Assembly: GCF_008974325.1 (NCBI RefSeq)
Contig: NZ_BKCG01000001.1
Coordinates: forward strand, 1,079,346-1,143,345
DNA from: Patiriisocius marinus
GTDB taxonomy: Bacteria; Bacteroidota; Bacteroidia; Flavobacteriales; Flavobacteriaceae
Direction: 5' to 3'
Length of the DNA stretch: 64,000 nucleotides
Below, one piece after another: positions 9,351 to 17,565 of the stretch. Position numbers and translations under genes: made by a program. The notes below the pieces were generated by a model. It made no database searches and had not been told where the DNA came from. It was given only the letters and a program-made list of their open reading frames with translations. Numbering within the stretch: the first letter of the stretch is position 1; every line of letters starts with the position of its first letter.

Positions 9351-9554
9351 TTACACAGCAGCGTTACGTTCGAAATAATTAATGAAAAGCTGGTGATTTT
9401 TTTCCCACACAGAATCCATTTTTACAATTTTACCGTAACCGTTTACCGTGTACTGTTGCTTACAGTGTGAACACTCGTATTTTTTAATTAAAACGTTTGC
9501 GGTACTAACCGTAGTAAGGTTGTGTCCTTTAATTTTACATCTAAGTTTTCCCAT
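9351..9554 (-). CDS. Small zinc-ribbon protein (DUF1660-like)
   Basis: A 67-aa protein reading MGKLRCKIKGHN at its start, then CSHCKQQYTVNGYGK. One cysteine plus GH near the N-terminus and a CxxC about 20 residues later form a plausible single zinc ribbon, resembling the small phage/plasmid-type DUF1660 proteins. It lies 2 bases after a second small Cys-rich gene with the same layout, so the two look like a divergent tandem pair. Function is unknown. A nucleic-acid or protein-binding role is only a guess from the fold. Confidence 0.75.
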   Translation of the reverse strand: MGKLRCKIKGHNLTTVSTANVLIKKYECSHCKQQYTVNGYGKIVKMDSVWEKNHQLFINYFERNAAV

Positions 9555-9556
9555 AA

Positions 9557-9811
9557 TTATGCAGATAATTTATTGGTAATTCTATTACTACGTCTTTGAA
9601 CATAGGAATACAATATTTTATTTATCTCTCTTTGTTTAGAAGTCAGTTCTGTTAAAAAACCTTTGTCAGTATCAGTAACTTCTTTGCCGCAGCACGTACA
9701 TTTATATTCGTGAATGTGCTGTGTAATTGTAGCAGTAACAACATAATGATGTCCTAAAACGGAGCACACTAAGGCCATTACTGGAGTGTTGTTTTGGAGA
9801 GTTTTTTTCAT
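9557..9811 (-). CDS. Small Cys-rich zinc-ribbon-like protein, sister of the adjacent gene
   Basis: I start this at the ATG at 9811 (84 aa: MKKTLQNNTPVMALVCSVLG). The frame is open 14 codons further, but that extension looks like leader. The layout is a Cys plus GHHY early (ALVCSVLGHHY), then HEYKCTCCGKEV with CxxC, then a charged helical tail (LTSKQREINKILYSYVQRRS). The spacing C-x-GH ... C-x2-C mirrors the downstream gene, including a C-terminal segment ending in an aromatic-rich helix. The two genes are 2 bases apart and surely cotranscribed. No specific function is recognised. Confidence 0.7.
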   Translation of the reverse strand: MKKTLQNNTPVMALVCSVLGHHYVVTATITQHIHEYKCTCCGKEVTDTDKGFLTELTSKQREINKILYSYVQRRSNRITNKLSA

Positions 9812-9874
9812 CTTAGTTAGTTTGTTAAGATAAAAGTAACAAATAAATCGCAATAAAACGGTTAAAGTGTAGAT

Positions 9875-10645
9875 TTATTCGATGAAATGCAATAATTTAA
9901 TAATCTCATCACAATTTGTTAACCAAGACATGTGTCCGCTATCAACTTTATAAAGTGTTGAATTTGTTTCTTCTGAAATTTTAATTATTTCGTTAATTGG
10001 TACCATAGGGTCTAGAATTCCGCTGATAATTATTTTATTTCCTTCAAATTTTTTCAAAACTGAAACGCGATTTTGTCTATCACGCATTCCTGTTATGGTT
10101 GCTTTTATTGCCTCCGGTTGTAATTGTAGTGCTTCTTCTTTGAGCTGTGAAATTTCCGAAGTAAATAGTGTTCGCTCGTTTTCTGTAAACAGGTTACTAA
10201 TGGCCATACTTACAAAGGCATCTTTGTTTTTGTCAATAATAGCAAGTGCTCTGTTTCGGTTAACCTTGCGTTGAAGTGAGTCCTCTAAGGGGTTTGAGTT
10301 TAATAAAACGATGGTGTTTATTAATTGAGGCATCGTTTGAGCAAGTGCAAGTATGACGTAACCACCCATTGAATGACCAATAAATGTTGCGCTCTCAATA
10401 GCTTCCACCGTTAAAATTTCAGCAGTTAATTGCGCTAATAATTCCATTGTATGTGTTTCACCTAAAGAATCACTTTTTCCAAATCCTGGTAAATCAATTG
10501 TAATAACTGTATGGGTATTAGTAAAATGCGGAGTGATATTTTTCCACATCATGCTACTTTCTAAGAAACCGTGTAGAAAAACAATTGCAGATCCTTCGCC
10601 TTCGCGTGTATAATATATAGGTGTATTGTTGTATTGATGGATCAT
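9875..10645 (-). CDS. Alpha/beta-fold hydrolase
   Basis: A 256-aa cytosolic hydrolase. It has the oxyanion-hole motif FLHGFLES (around residue 25), the nucleophile elbow GHSMGGY with Ser92, an acidic residue in GILDPMVP near residue 210, and a C-terminal His in VDSGHMSWL. This completes a Ser-Asp-His triad, and the length is typical of the family. No signal peptide is visible. It is divergent from brnQ, with a 57-base gap. Substrate is not predictable from sequence; esterase or lactonase-type enzymes of this family are all possible. Confidence 0.93.
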   Translation of the reverse strand: MIHQYNNTPIYYTREGEGSAIVFLHGFLESSMMWKNITPHFTNTHTVITIDLPGFGKSDSLGETHTMELLAQLTAEILTVEAIESATFIGHSMGGYVILALAQTMPQLINTIVLLNSNPLEDSLQRKVNRNRALAIIDKNKDAFVSMAISNLFTENERTLFTSEISQLKEEALQLQPEAIKATITGMRDRQNRVSVLKKFEGNKIIISGILDPMVPINEIIKISEETNSTLYKVDSGHMSWLTNCDEIIKLLHFIE

Positions 10646-10702
10646 TTAATTATATTCGGTGTTTGTACCGGATAAAATTACTACAAATAGCACGACCACC
10701 CT

Positions 10703-11977
10703 ATGAATCCAACTAAACAAACTTTTATTGTTGCCTTTGCTTTGTTCTCGTTATTTTTTGGCGCGGGTAATTTGATATTACCTCCTTTATTAGGGTATAA
10801 TGCTGGAAGTTCTTGGCCTTTGGTTTTATTGGGTTTTGCAATTAGTGCAGTGATAATACCAATTCTTGCTATTTATGGACACGCACGATTACAAGGTACC
10901 TTGTTAGATTTTGCTAATAAAGTATCGCCAGTTTTTGCGGTAGTTTACGGAGTGATAGTATATGCTATTTCTATTAGTTTGCCATCGCCAAGGACGGCAT
11001 CTGTAACGTACGAAATGTCTATTGCACCTTATTTTGAAATGTCCAGCCTTACTTTAAGTGCTATTTATTTTTCATTGGTTTTAGTTTTCGCTTTAAATCG
11101 CACTAAGATATTAAGCCTTATTGGGAAATTTCTAACGCCTTTAATTATCCTCATTTTATTAGTTATTATAAGCATTGGTTTGTTCGCAGATGTTACGCCA
11201 ATGAAGGACACTATTTTTTCAAGCACTTTTACAGATGGTATTTTAGAAGGATATCAAACTTTTGATGCTATTGGTGGTGTAGTAGTGGGAGGTGTAATTG
11301 TAGTATCGTTAGCATTGCAAGGAAAGTTTAATTACGAAGAAAAGAAACAAATGATTGCAAAGGCTGGCTTGTTAGCTGGTTTTGGGCTAATCATTATTTA
11401 CGGAGGTCTTATTGCTTTAGGTGCTTCATACAATACAACTATTATTACGGAAGATCGTGTGGAGCTTTTACAAGTGTTGAGCACAACTACCTTAGGAAAT
11501 ATAGGGACTTCCTTTTTAGGCGTTTTAGTAGCGCTTGCTTGTTTTACAACAGCGGTTGGTATTGTAACAGGAACATCAGATTTTGTTAAAAAACTTACAG
11601 GAAACTCACAACTTGCGTACACTATTACTGCCGTTATAGGGTGTATAATAGGTGTTGCAGTGGGGCAGTTTGATGTACATTACATTATTGCGGTGGCTGT
11701 GCCAGCCCTTATGTTTATTTATCCTATTACCATTGTGCTTATTTTACTCAACGTTTTACCACAGCAGTTTGCAACGCCTTTAGTATTTAAAGTTGTTACC
11801 ATTTTAACAATACTGTTTAGTATTCCAGATTTTGTTGGCTTCTTTTTAGAGGAAGGTGCCTTACACGCATTAACGCAATACATTCCATTAGCAACAAAAG
11901 GAATGGGCTGGGTATTACCAGCGTTTCTTGGTTTTGTAGGGGTTAATTTGTGGTTGAAGGGGAGGAGGGTTGGTTAG
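10703..11977 (+). CDS. brnQ: Branched-chain amino acid transporter, BrnQ family
   Basis: A 424-aa inner-membrane carrier of the LIVCS family that takes up Leu, Ile and Val with a cation. The N-terminal signature FALFSLFFGAGNLILPPLLG is diagnostic. The remainder is about twelve hydrophobic segments with short loops, including a GTSDFVKKLTG loop late in the protein. Length is normal. It is the last ordinary chromosomal gene before the defence island; about 210 AT-rich bases without a clear terminator separate it from the next gene. Confidence 0.95.
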   Translation: MNPTKQTFIVAFALFSLFFGAGNLILPPLLGYNAGSSWPLVLLGFAISAVIIPILAIYGHARLQGTLLDFANKVSPVFAVVYGVIVYAISISLPSPRTASVTYEMSIAPYFEMSSLTLSAIYFSLVLVFALNRTKILSLIGKFLTPLIILILLVIISIGLFADVTPMKDTIFSSTFTDGILEGYQTFDAIGGVVVGGVIVVSLALQGKFNYEEKKQMIAKAGLLAGFGLIIIYGGLIALGASYNTTIITEDRVELLQVLSTTTLGNIGTSFLGVLVALACFTTAVGIVTGTSDFVKKLTGNSQLAYTITAVIGCIIGVAVGQFDVHYIIAVAVPALMFIYPITIVLILLNVLPQQFATPLVFKVVTILTILFSIPDFVGFFLEEGALHALTQYIPLATKGMGWVLPAFLGFVGVNLWLKGRRVG

Positions 11978-12189
11978 AAAGCGTTCGTTAAGGTGTAAAA
12001 TAATTTAGACTTAATAAAGTGTTTATTCTTTTTAGAATTGGAGTACTTTATTATTTAACCTTAAAGCAAATTATTGTTAAATTTTTACTTATAGACTCAT
12101 ATTTGAGGATTACCGTAATGGGAGTGTTTGTTTAATTAATATTTTTATAGATTATTATTGATAATTTATATTTTTTTTTATTGTTATAA

Positions 12190-13701
12190 ATGAGTAAATA
12201 CAAAATAGAACCAAAACCCGGAAGTATTTTAGGGTCACTTAGAAGTATAGGCTATAATTTGAAAACTGCACTTTCTGATATAGTTGATAATTCAATTGCT
12301 GCTAGAGCAAAAAAAATAGAAATTGTAAACAATGATTTTAATGAGAATATTGATCATTTAGAATGGATGGCAATTATTGATGATGGCAATGGAATGACTA
12401 TGGAGGATATGATTAAGGCATTGACATTAGGAGGAGAGGGAATTGAACGAGAGAGAAGTATTGAGGATTTAGGGAGATTTGGATTAGGTTTAAAAACAGC
12501 AAGTTTTTCTCAATGTAGAAAATTAACTTTAATTTCAAAAAAGGAAACAATTAACTCTATAGTCTTTGATCTAGATTATATTGACAAAAATGGATGGGAG
12601 GTATATTCATTAGACAATCATAAATTGTTGATAGAAAAAATAAAGGCAAGAATTGAAAATAAAGAGATTTTTGACAGTGATAGTTGGACAGTAGTTCTTT
12701 GGGAAAATTTAGATAAAATTAAAATTACTTCTACCTCTAGTTTTTATTCGGAACTTTCGAAAGTTAGAAATCATTTTGAATTGATATACCACAAATTCAA
12801 AAACAGTGTAAATATTCGATTAAATGGAACATTAGTGAAATATTGGGATCCATATAAAACTGCACTTTCTACTCAAGAGAAATTATTTAAATATAATTCC
12901 GGAGATGGGACTTATTCCTTGAAGGGACATGTTTTAAAACATTCTAGTGAATTTCAAAATAAAAATGAATACGAGAGTCAATCAGAGATTGGTACTTTTA
13001 ATCAAAATCAAGGATTTTTCGTTTACAGAAATAAGAGATTAATCTATCGTGGAAGTTGGTTAGGTCTATTTAATAAAGAGCATCATTATATTTTAGGAAG
13101 AGTTGAGATTAATTTATCTAATAGTTTAGAGTCTGATTTGGCTTGGGGAGTAAATATTAGTAAATCTTCAGTTTCTATACCGAGATTTGCTGAATCAGAT
13201 ATAAGAGCTGAGTGTAATAAAGTGAGATCTGAAGCTAACAATACGTTTAGATTTCATGGAGGAGTTAAGAAGCATAAAATAAGAAAAAAGAACACCGAAA
13301 CGGAGATACAACCAATATGGAATTTTGAATCTAAAGGAGTAAAGACAGGAGAGAAAAATCAATATAAAATCAATATAAAACATCCATTATTCGATCAATT
13401 TTTAAAGAAATGCTCTGCAGATAAAACAATTCAAAAAGAGTTTAAGCAAATTTTGAGATACATAGAAAATTACCTACCTGTAGATAATATTTTTGCAAGA
13501 AAAGCTAATAATGAGGTAGAGCAATCATTGGAAGATGATCACGAAATTTATGAAAAATTTAAAGGGATAATGGAGATTTATAAAATAAGTATGAAAGTAG
13601 AAACTGCGTTTAACACATTAATTAATATAGAACCTTTTAATAGTTTGTCTTTTGATAAAGAACGATTAATAGAACTAGGTGTCGACCCAAGCAATATATA
13701 A
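12190..13701 (+). CDS. MORC/MutL-type GHKL ATPase (HATPase_c_3), defence-island protein
   Basis: A 503-aa GHKL ATPase. The Bergerat motifs are intact: ALSDIVDNSI with Asn34 (Mg/ATP), IIDDGNGM with D65/G66/G68, and GRFGLGLKTAS (residues 95-105) as the ATP lid. Downstream lies a transducer-like region (FFVYRNKRLIY, then SSVSIPRF) typical of prokaryotic MORC-like proteins. The C-terminal third is charged and of no known domain. Such ATPases clamp or remodel DNA by dimerising on ATP. The gene opens the island and its stop is 3 bases before the Z1 gene. The role as DNA sensor or clamp in phage defence is inferred from family and context. Confidence 0.92.
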   Translation: MSKYKIEPKPGSILGSLRSIGYNLKTALSDIVDNSIAARAKKIEIVNNDFNENIDHLEWMAIIDDGNGMTMEDMIKALTLGGEGIERERSIEDLGRFGLGLKTASFSQCRKLTLISKKETINSIVFDLDYIDKNGWEVYSLDNHKLLIEKIKARIENKEIFDSDSWTVVLWENLDKIKITSTSSFYSELSKVRNHFELIYHKFKNSVNIRLNGTLVKYWDPYKTALSTQEKLFKYNSGDGTYSLKGHVLKHSSEFQNKNEYESQSEIGTFNQNQGFFVYRNKRLIYRGSWLGLFNKEHHYILGRVEINLSNSLESDLAWGVNISKSSVSIPRFAESDIRAECNKVRSEANNTFRFHGGVKKHKIRKKNTETEIQPIWNFESKGVKTGEKNQYKINIKHPLFDQFLKKCSADKTIQKEFKQILRYIENYLPVDNIFARKANNEVEQSLEDDHEIYEKFKGIMEIYKISMKVETAFNTLINIEPFNSLSFDKERLIELGVDPSNI

Positions 13702-13704
13702 ATT

Positions 13705-16530
13705 ATGAATAATAAAATGATTAAAGATGTTGCACATGCAACTTTAAATGGTTTAAAAAACACGGGTAAAGATATAACAACTGCAATTATAAGAGAAACT
13801 GTTTTTAGCTTTCAAAATATTTATTCACCCGATATATATCCGAACATTAATTGGGAAGGAGTAATTAATGAGTTAGAATCACATTACACAATTACAATTG
13901 GTATAAGTGAAACGCTATATAATCATAGAATACCTTGGGTTCGTAATTATAAACAAAACAACCCTAATTTATCTGATTTTCCATTTTGGAATAATTATAA
14001 AAGATACTTATCTGAAATACAACAACTACCACAAACTGTGATAGATGAAATTGATCAGAGTACTGATGCTATATTGGATGGAATGTCCAATCCAAGAGAA
14101 ACAGATCATTTTGAAAAAAAAGGTTTAGTTATAGGCTATGTACAATCAGGTAAAACAGGTAATTATGTTGGTTTAATAAACAAGGCTATTGATGTAGGGT
14201 ATCAGTTTATAGTTGTTTTAGCCGGTATGCATAATAATTTACGTCAACAAACTCAATTTAGAATAGATCAAGGCGTTAACGGTAAACAAAAAATTAATGG
14301 AGTTGAAACCAAAGTAGGTGTTGGAACACTAATGAATAGGTTTGATAATCAAACACAGTCTTTAACTACAGCTGATGTTAAAGGTGATTTTAATTCTGCT
14401 GCAGCAAACATGAATGGTATAAATTTCAATTTAGAAGCTCCTTTAATTGCTGTAATAAAGAAAAACGTACACCCGTTAAAAAACATGAACAAATGGTTAG
14501 AGAATGTTATTGGTATTAACATGGAGTCTCAATCTAATAAGGCTGTTTTAATTATAGATGATGAAGCTGATCAAGCTAGTATTAATAATAATTTTAAGCT
14601 TGAAGACCTTGATGCTCCTATAGTTGATGAAGATGGAAATATAGATGAAGAAAATAGACCAACAGCTATAAATGCTGGGATTGTTGATTTAATTAATAAG
14701 TTTAGCCGAAGATGTTATACTGGTTACACAGCAACTCCATATGCGAACGTGTTAATTCCTTTAGATAATGAACATCATCAAAGTATTTTTCCTGAAGACT
14801 TTATTGTAAGATTGAAACAGCCTTCTAATTATCTAGGGCCTGAAAAATATTTTGAAGAAGGATTGCCTGGTATAATGGAAATAAATAGTATTGAAGGTTT
14901 CCCGGGACAACTTAAGTCTTATTACAAAGAAGAATTAGAAGAGTTAAATATGCCGGACTCTTTAAAGGTTGCAGCTAAGCAATTTATTGTTTCAGGAGCA
15001 TTACGTTTTTTTAGAGGTCAAGAAAGGTCCCACATGTCTATGCTAATACACGTATCCCACTTAACGATGATACAGAATGGTTTAGGAGATGTATTTAAGA
15101 ATTATTGGAATGAACTTAAAGATAGCATTGAAAACAATAACGAGACAATGTGGACAGAATTAAGTGATTTATTTCACGGAGGTAATATCGATGGGTTACA
15201 AGTGCAAGTTAATAACCAACAATTTTATACTCAAGCATATTCTGAAAATGAATCATTTGCAAATAATAATTTTGACTTACCAACAAATTTCAGTGAATTA
15301 AGAGACCATATTAGAAGCTTTATTGCTGCTGTTGAAATTTTAGTAGTAAATGGACACAAAGATAATAAAGGGCAAAGCTTAGACTATCATTTATACCCGC
15401 ATGGAAGAAAAGTAATAGCTATTGGAGGAAACACAATGTCTAGAGGATTAACATTGGAAGGCTTACATACAAGTTACTTTATCAGACATGCTAGGACATT
15501 TGATACACTAATGCAAATGGGGCGTTGGTTTGGTTATCGTTCTAATTATGCAGATCTGTGTAGAATTATAACAACTACAGAAATAGCTATAGATTTTGGT
15601 GAAATTTGCTACGCTGACACCATTATGAATGAAAATATTTCAGCCATGATTAGAAGTAATGCATCACCAAGAGATTTTTTAATTAAAATTAGGCAATCTA
15701 CAACAAGTTTGTCAGTTACTTCAAAAATGGGAGTAGCTGGTCCTATGCGGTTAAGTTGGGCTGGTGGTGAAGTTATTACAAATTCAATATCACGTAAACC
15801 AGATACAATTATTAACAATCATAATATTTTGTGTAAAATAATTGATAGAATAAAAGATAGATGTAATATTAACGAATTTGACAATAAACTAATTTTTAAA
15901 AACGTCAACATAGATGGAGAATTAGATGAATTAAAAAATGATAATTTTTTAATAATTAACAATAATGGAAGTTTAGATTTTGATAAAATTTTTGAGTTTT
16001 ACAAGAAGTCTGGATACGAAACAATCGATGTTGTTATAGTTGGTAGAAAACCTGGAAAACAAGATAATTATACTTTTATTGATAAAGAAATTGGTCTAGC
16101 TCAAAGAAATACTGCTAGGAGAAATGAAACAGAACCTAATCCAAATCACTTTAAGGTACCTAATGGTAAACTAACAGATGCTAATTATTTATCTGATTTT
16201 ATTGGAGATAAGAAAGATGAATTGAATATTAAAGAAAAAAGAACCCCTTCTGTAACTTGTTTATATCTCGAGAGACCGATAATCACTTTTGTAGCACTAG
16301 ATCCAATGTTTTTTTATAGTAGTATTAATGTTTCTCGCGGAGATACGCCTTCTATCGAAAATATGCATAGTGGTTTAGAAGATTTAAAAGATAATGATTT
16401 TGGACAATATATCGCTTTACCATATGGGATATCTATTGCGACACCTTCTTGTCTCCCTAATAGTAGATCTATAAACAATAACTCTGTTGATGTACTAGTC
16501 AATCAAATGGTAAACGATAACATTAATTAG
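13705..16530 (+). CDS. Z1-domain superfamily II helicase-like ATPase
   Basis: A 941-aa protein of the Z1 endonuclease/helicase-like family. Helicase-type motifs are visible: Walker A YVQSGKTGN with G149-K-T, Walker B LIIDDEAD at 285-289, motif III-like GYTATPYAN with T342-A-T-P, and GGNTMSRGLTLEG. A motif VI-like QMGRWFGYR (604-612) supplies arginine-finger candidates. The last ~300 residues are Z1-type with no recognisable catalytic site. Full length is typical for the family, so there is no truncation. It is tightly packed between the MORC ATPase and the DUF4420 gene, 3 bases each side. It is likely the DNA-translocating motor of the system (inference). Confidence 0.93.
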   Translation: MNNKMIKDVAHATLNGLKNTGKDITTAIIRETVFSFQNIYSPDIYPNINWEGVINELESHYTITIGISETLYNHRIPWVRNYKQNNPNLSDFPFWNNYKRYLSEIQQLPQTVIDEIDQSTDAILDGMSNPRETDHFEKKGLVIGYVQSGKTGNYVGLINKAIDVGYQFIVVLAGMHNNLRQQTQFRIDQGVNGKQKINGVETKVGVGTLMNRFDNQTQSLTTADVKGDFNSAAANMNGINFNLEAPLIAVIKKNVHPLKNMNKWLENVIGINMESQSNKAVLIIDDEADQASINNNFKLEDLDAPIVDEDGNIDEENRPTAINAGIVDLINKFSRRCYTGYTATPYANVLIPLDNEHHQSIFPEDFIVRLKQPSNYLGPEKYFEEGLPGIMEINSIEGFPGQLKSYYKEELEELNMPDSLKVAAKQFIVSGALRFFRGQERSHMSMLIHVSHLTMIQNGLGDVFKNYWNELKDSIENNNETMWTELSDLFHGGNIDGLQVQVNNQQFYTQAYSENESFANNNFDLPTNFSELRDHIRSFIAAVEILVVNGHKDNKGQSLDYHLYPHGRKVIAIGGNTMSRGLTLEGLHTSYFIRHARTFDTLMQMGRWFGYRSNYADLCRIITTTEIAIDFGEICYADTIMNENISAMIRSNASPRDFLIKIRQSTTSLSVTSKMGVAGPMRLSWAGGEVITNSISRKPDTIINNHNILCKIIDRIKDRCNINEFDNKLIFKNVNIDGELDELKNDNFLIINNNGSLDFDKIFEFYKKSGYETIDVVIVGRKPGKQDNYTFIDKEIGLAQRNTARRNETEPNPNHFKVPNGKLTDANYLSDFIGDKKDELNIKEKRTPSVTCLYLERPIITFVALDPMFFYSSINVSRGDTPSIENMHSGLEDLKDNDFGQYIALPYGISIATPSCLPNSRSINNNSVDVLVNQMVNDNIN

Positions 16531-16533
16531 GCT

Positions 16534-17565
16534 ATGAGTATAAAAGAAATATTCACAGAATTGATACGGGATGTAAAGTCTGGTGGGCAATATGATACTC
16601 GACTTGTAGATTTTGATGATGCTAATAGATATAAAACTATTTTAGCTATTGATAAACTTTCTGACAACCAACAATGTGTTCTGTTACAATTAAAAAATGG
16701 TGGTCAACAATCTGATGTTATTATAAATAATATCAATACACTAGATAGTATTCAGGTGGATACTTTTCCTGTTGCCGATCCTGGGACAACCGGCTTAGAT
16801 ACATATTATAGTATTAAACTTGATAGAAATACTGAAGAAGACATTTTTTATGCTTTCATTACTGATATAATAGAGACAGCAAAAAACTCAAATTCTGATT
16901 TAGTTATTTTAGATATTTTAAAGAGGGTCAAGTCTTGGATGAACTTTTTTAAATCTAAAAAAACAGGAGTTTTGTCAGAAAATGGACAGATTGGTTTATT
17001 TGCAGAATTGACAATGCTTAAAACATTATTAGAGTGCAACAAAGAAAACTTATTAGATATTATTACAAGTTGGGTAGGACCCAAAAAACAAAATCAAGAT
17101 TTTATTTTCCCCAATACTCAAGCAATTGAAGTTAAATGTACTACCTCGAATAATCTATATGAAGTTAAAATAAATAACGAGTATCAATTAGATTGTAGTG
17201 GTTTAGAACGATTATTTCTAGCTGTTTATCAACTTAAAAGGCATAAAATAAGTGAAAATTCATTGTTTCAGTCTTTACCTAATTTGATTGAAGATATTAA
17301 AGCCATATTGCAAAATGATTTTGATGCTAAATTTGATTTTGAAGGTTTATTATTAGATGTGGGATATTTGGCAGAAGCAGAGGTTGAATATTTAGACTTT
17401 GGATTTCAAATCATTAATGGACCAAATATCTATGATGTAGATTCAGAGTTTCCAAAATTAGCAAGAACTTCTATTTCTAATTCTATTAAAAAAGTAGAGT
17501 ACAATTTAAATTTACAAGAACAAAAAATATTTAGTAATAATGTTGTTGAATTAATAAGTTTATAA
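16534..17565 (+). CDS. PD-(D/E)XK motif protein, DUF4420 family (candidate nuclease)
   Basis: A 343-aa protein with a restriction-endonuclease-like core: Glu158 in LFAELTML, Asp189 in NQDFIF, and Glu199-Val-Lys201 in AIEVKCTT. These form the D...ExK metal-binding site in the correct order. Flanking regions match the DUF4420 layout (LDTYYSIKL early; SWMNFFKS before the core). It is the only gene of the island with an intact nuclease-type site, so it is the best candidate for the DNA-cleaving subunit. Its stop overlaps the next start by one base (TAATG), implying translational coupling and fixed stoichiometry with AIPR. Cleavage activity is inferred, not shown. Confidence 0.88.
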   Translation: MSIKEIFTELIRDVKSGGQYDTRLVDFDDANRYKTILAIDKLSDNQQCVLLQLKNGGQQSDVIINNINTLDSIQVDTFPVADPGTTGLDTYYSIKLDRNTEEDIFYAFITDIIETAKNSNSDLVILDILKRVKSWMNFFKSKKTGVLSENGQIGLFAELTMLKTLLECNKENLLDIITSWVGPKKQNQDFIFPNTQAIEVKCTTSNNLYEVKINNEYQLDCSGLERLFLAVYQLKRHKISENSLFQSLPNLIEDIKAILQNDFDAKFDFEGLLLDVGYLAEAEVEYLDFGFQIINGPNIYDVDSEFPKLARTSISNSIKKVEYNLNLQEQKIFSNNVVELISL

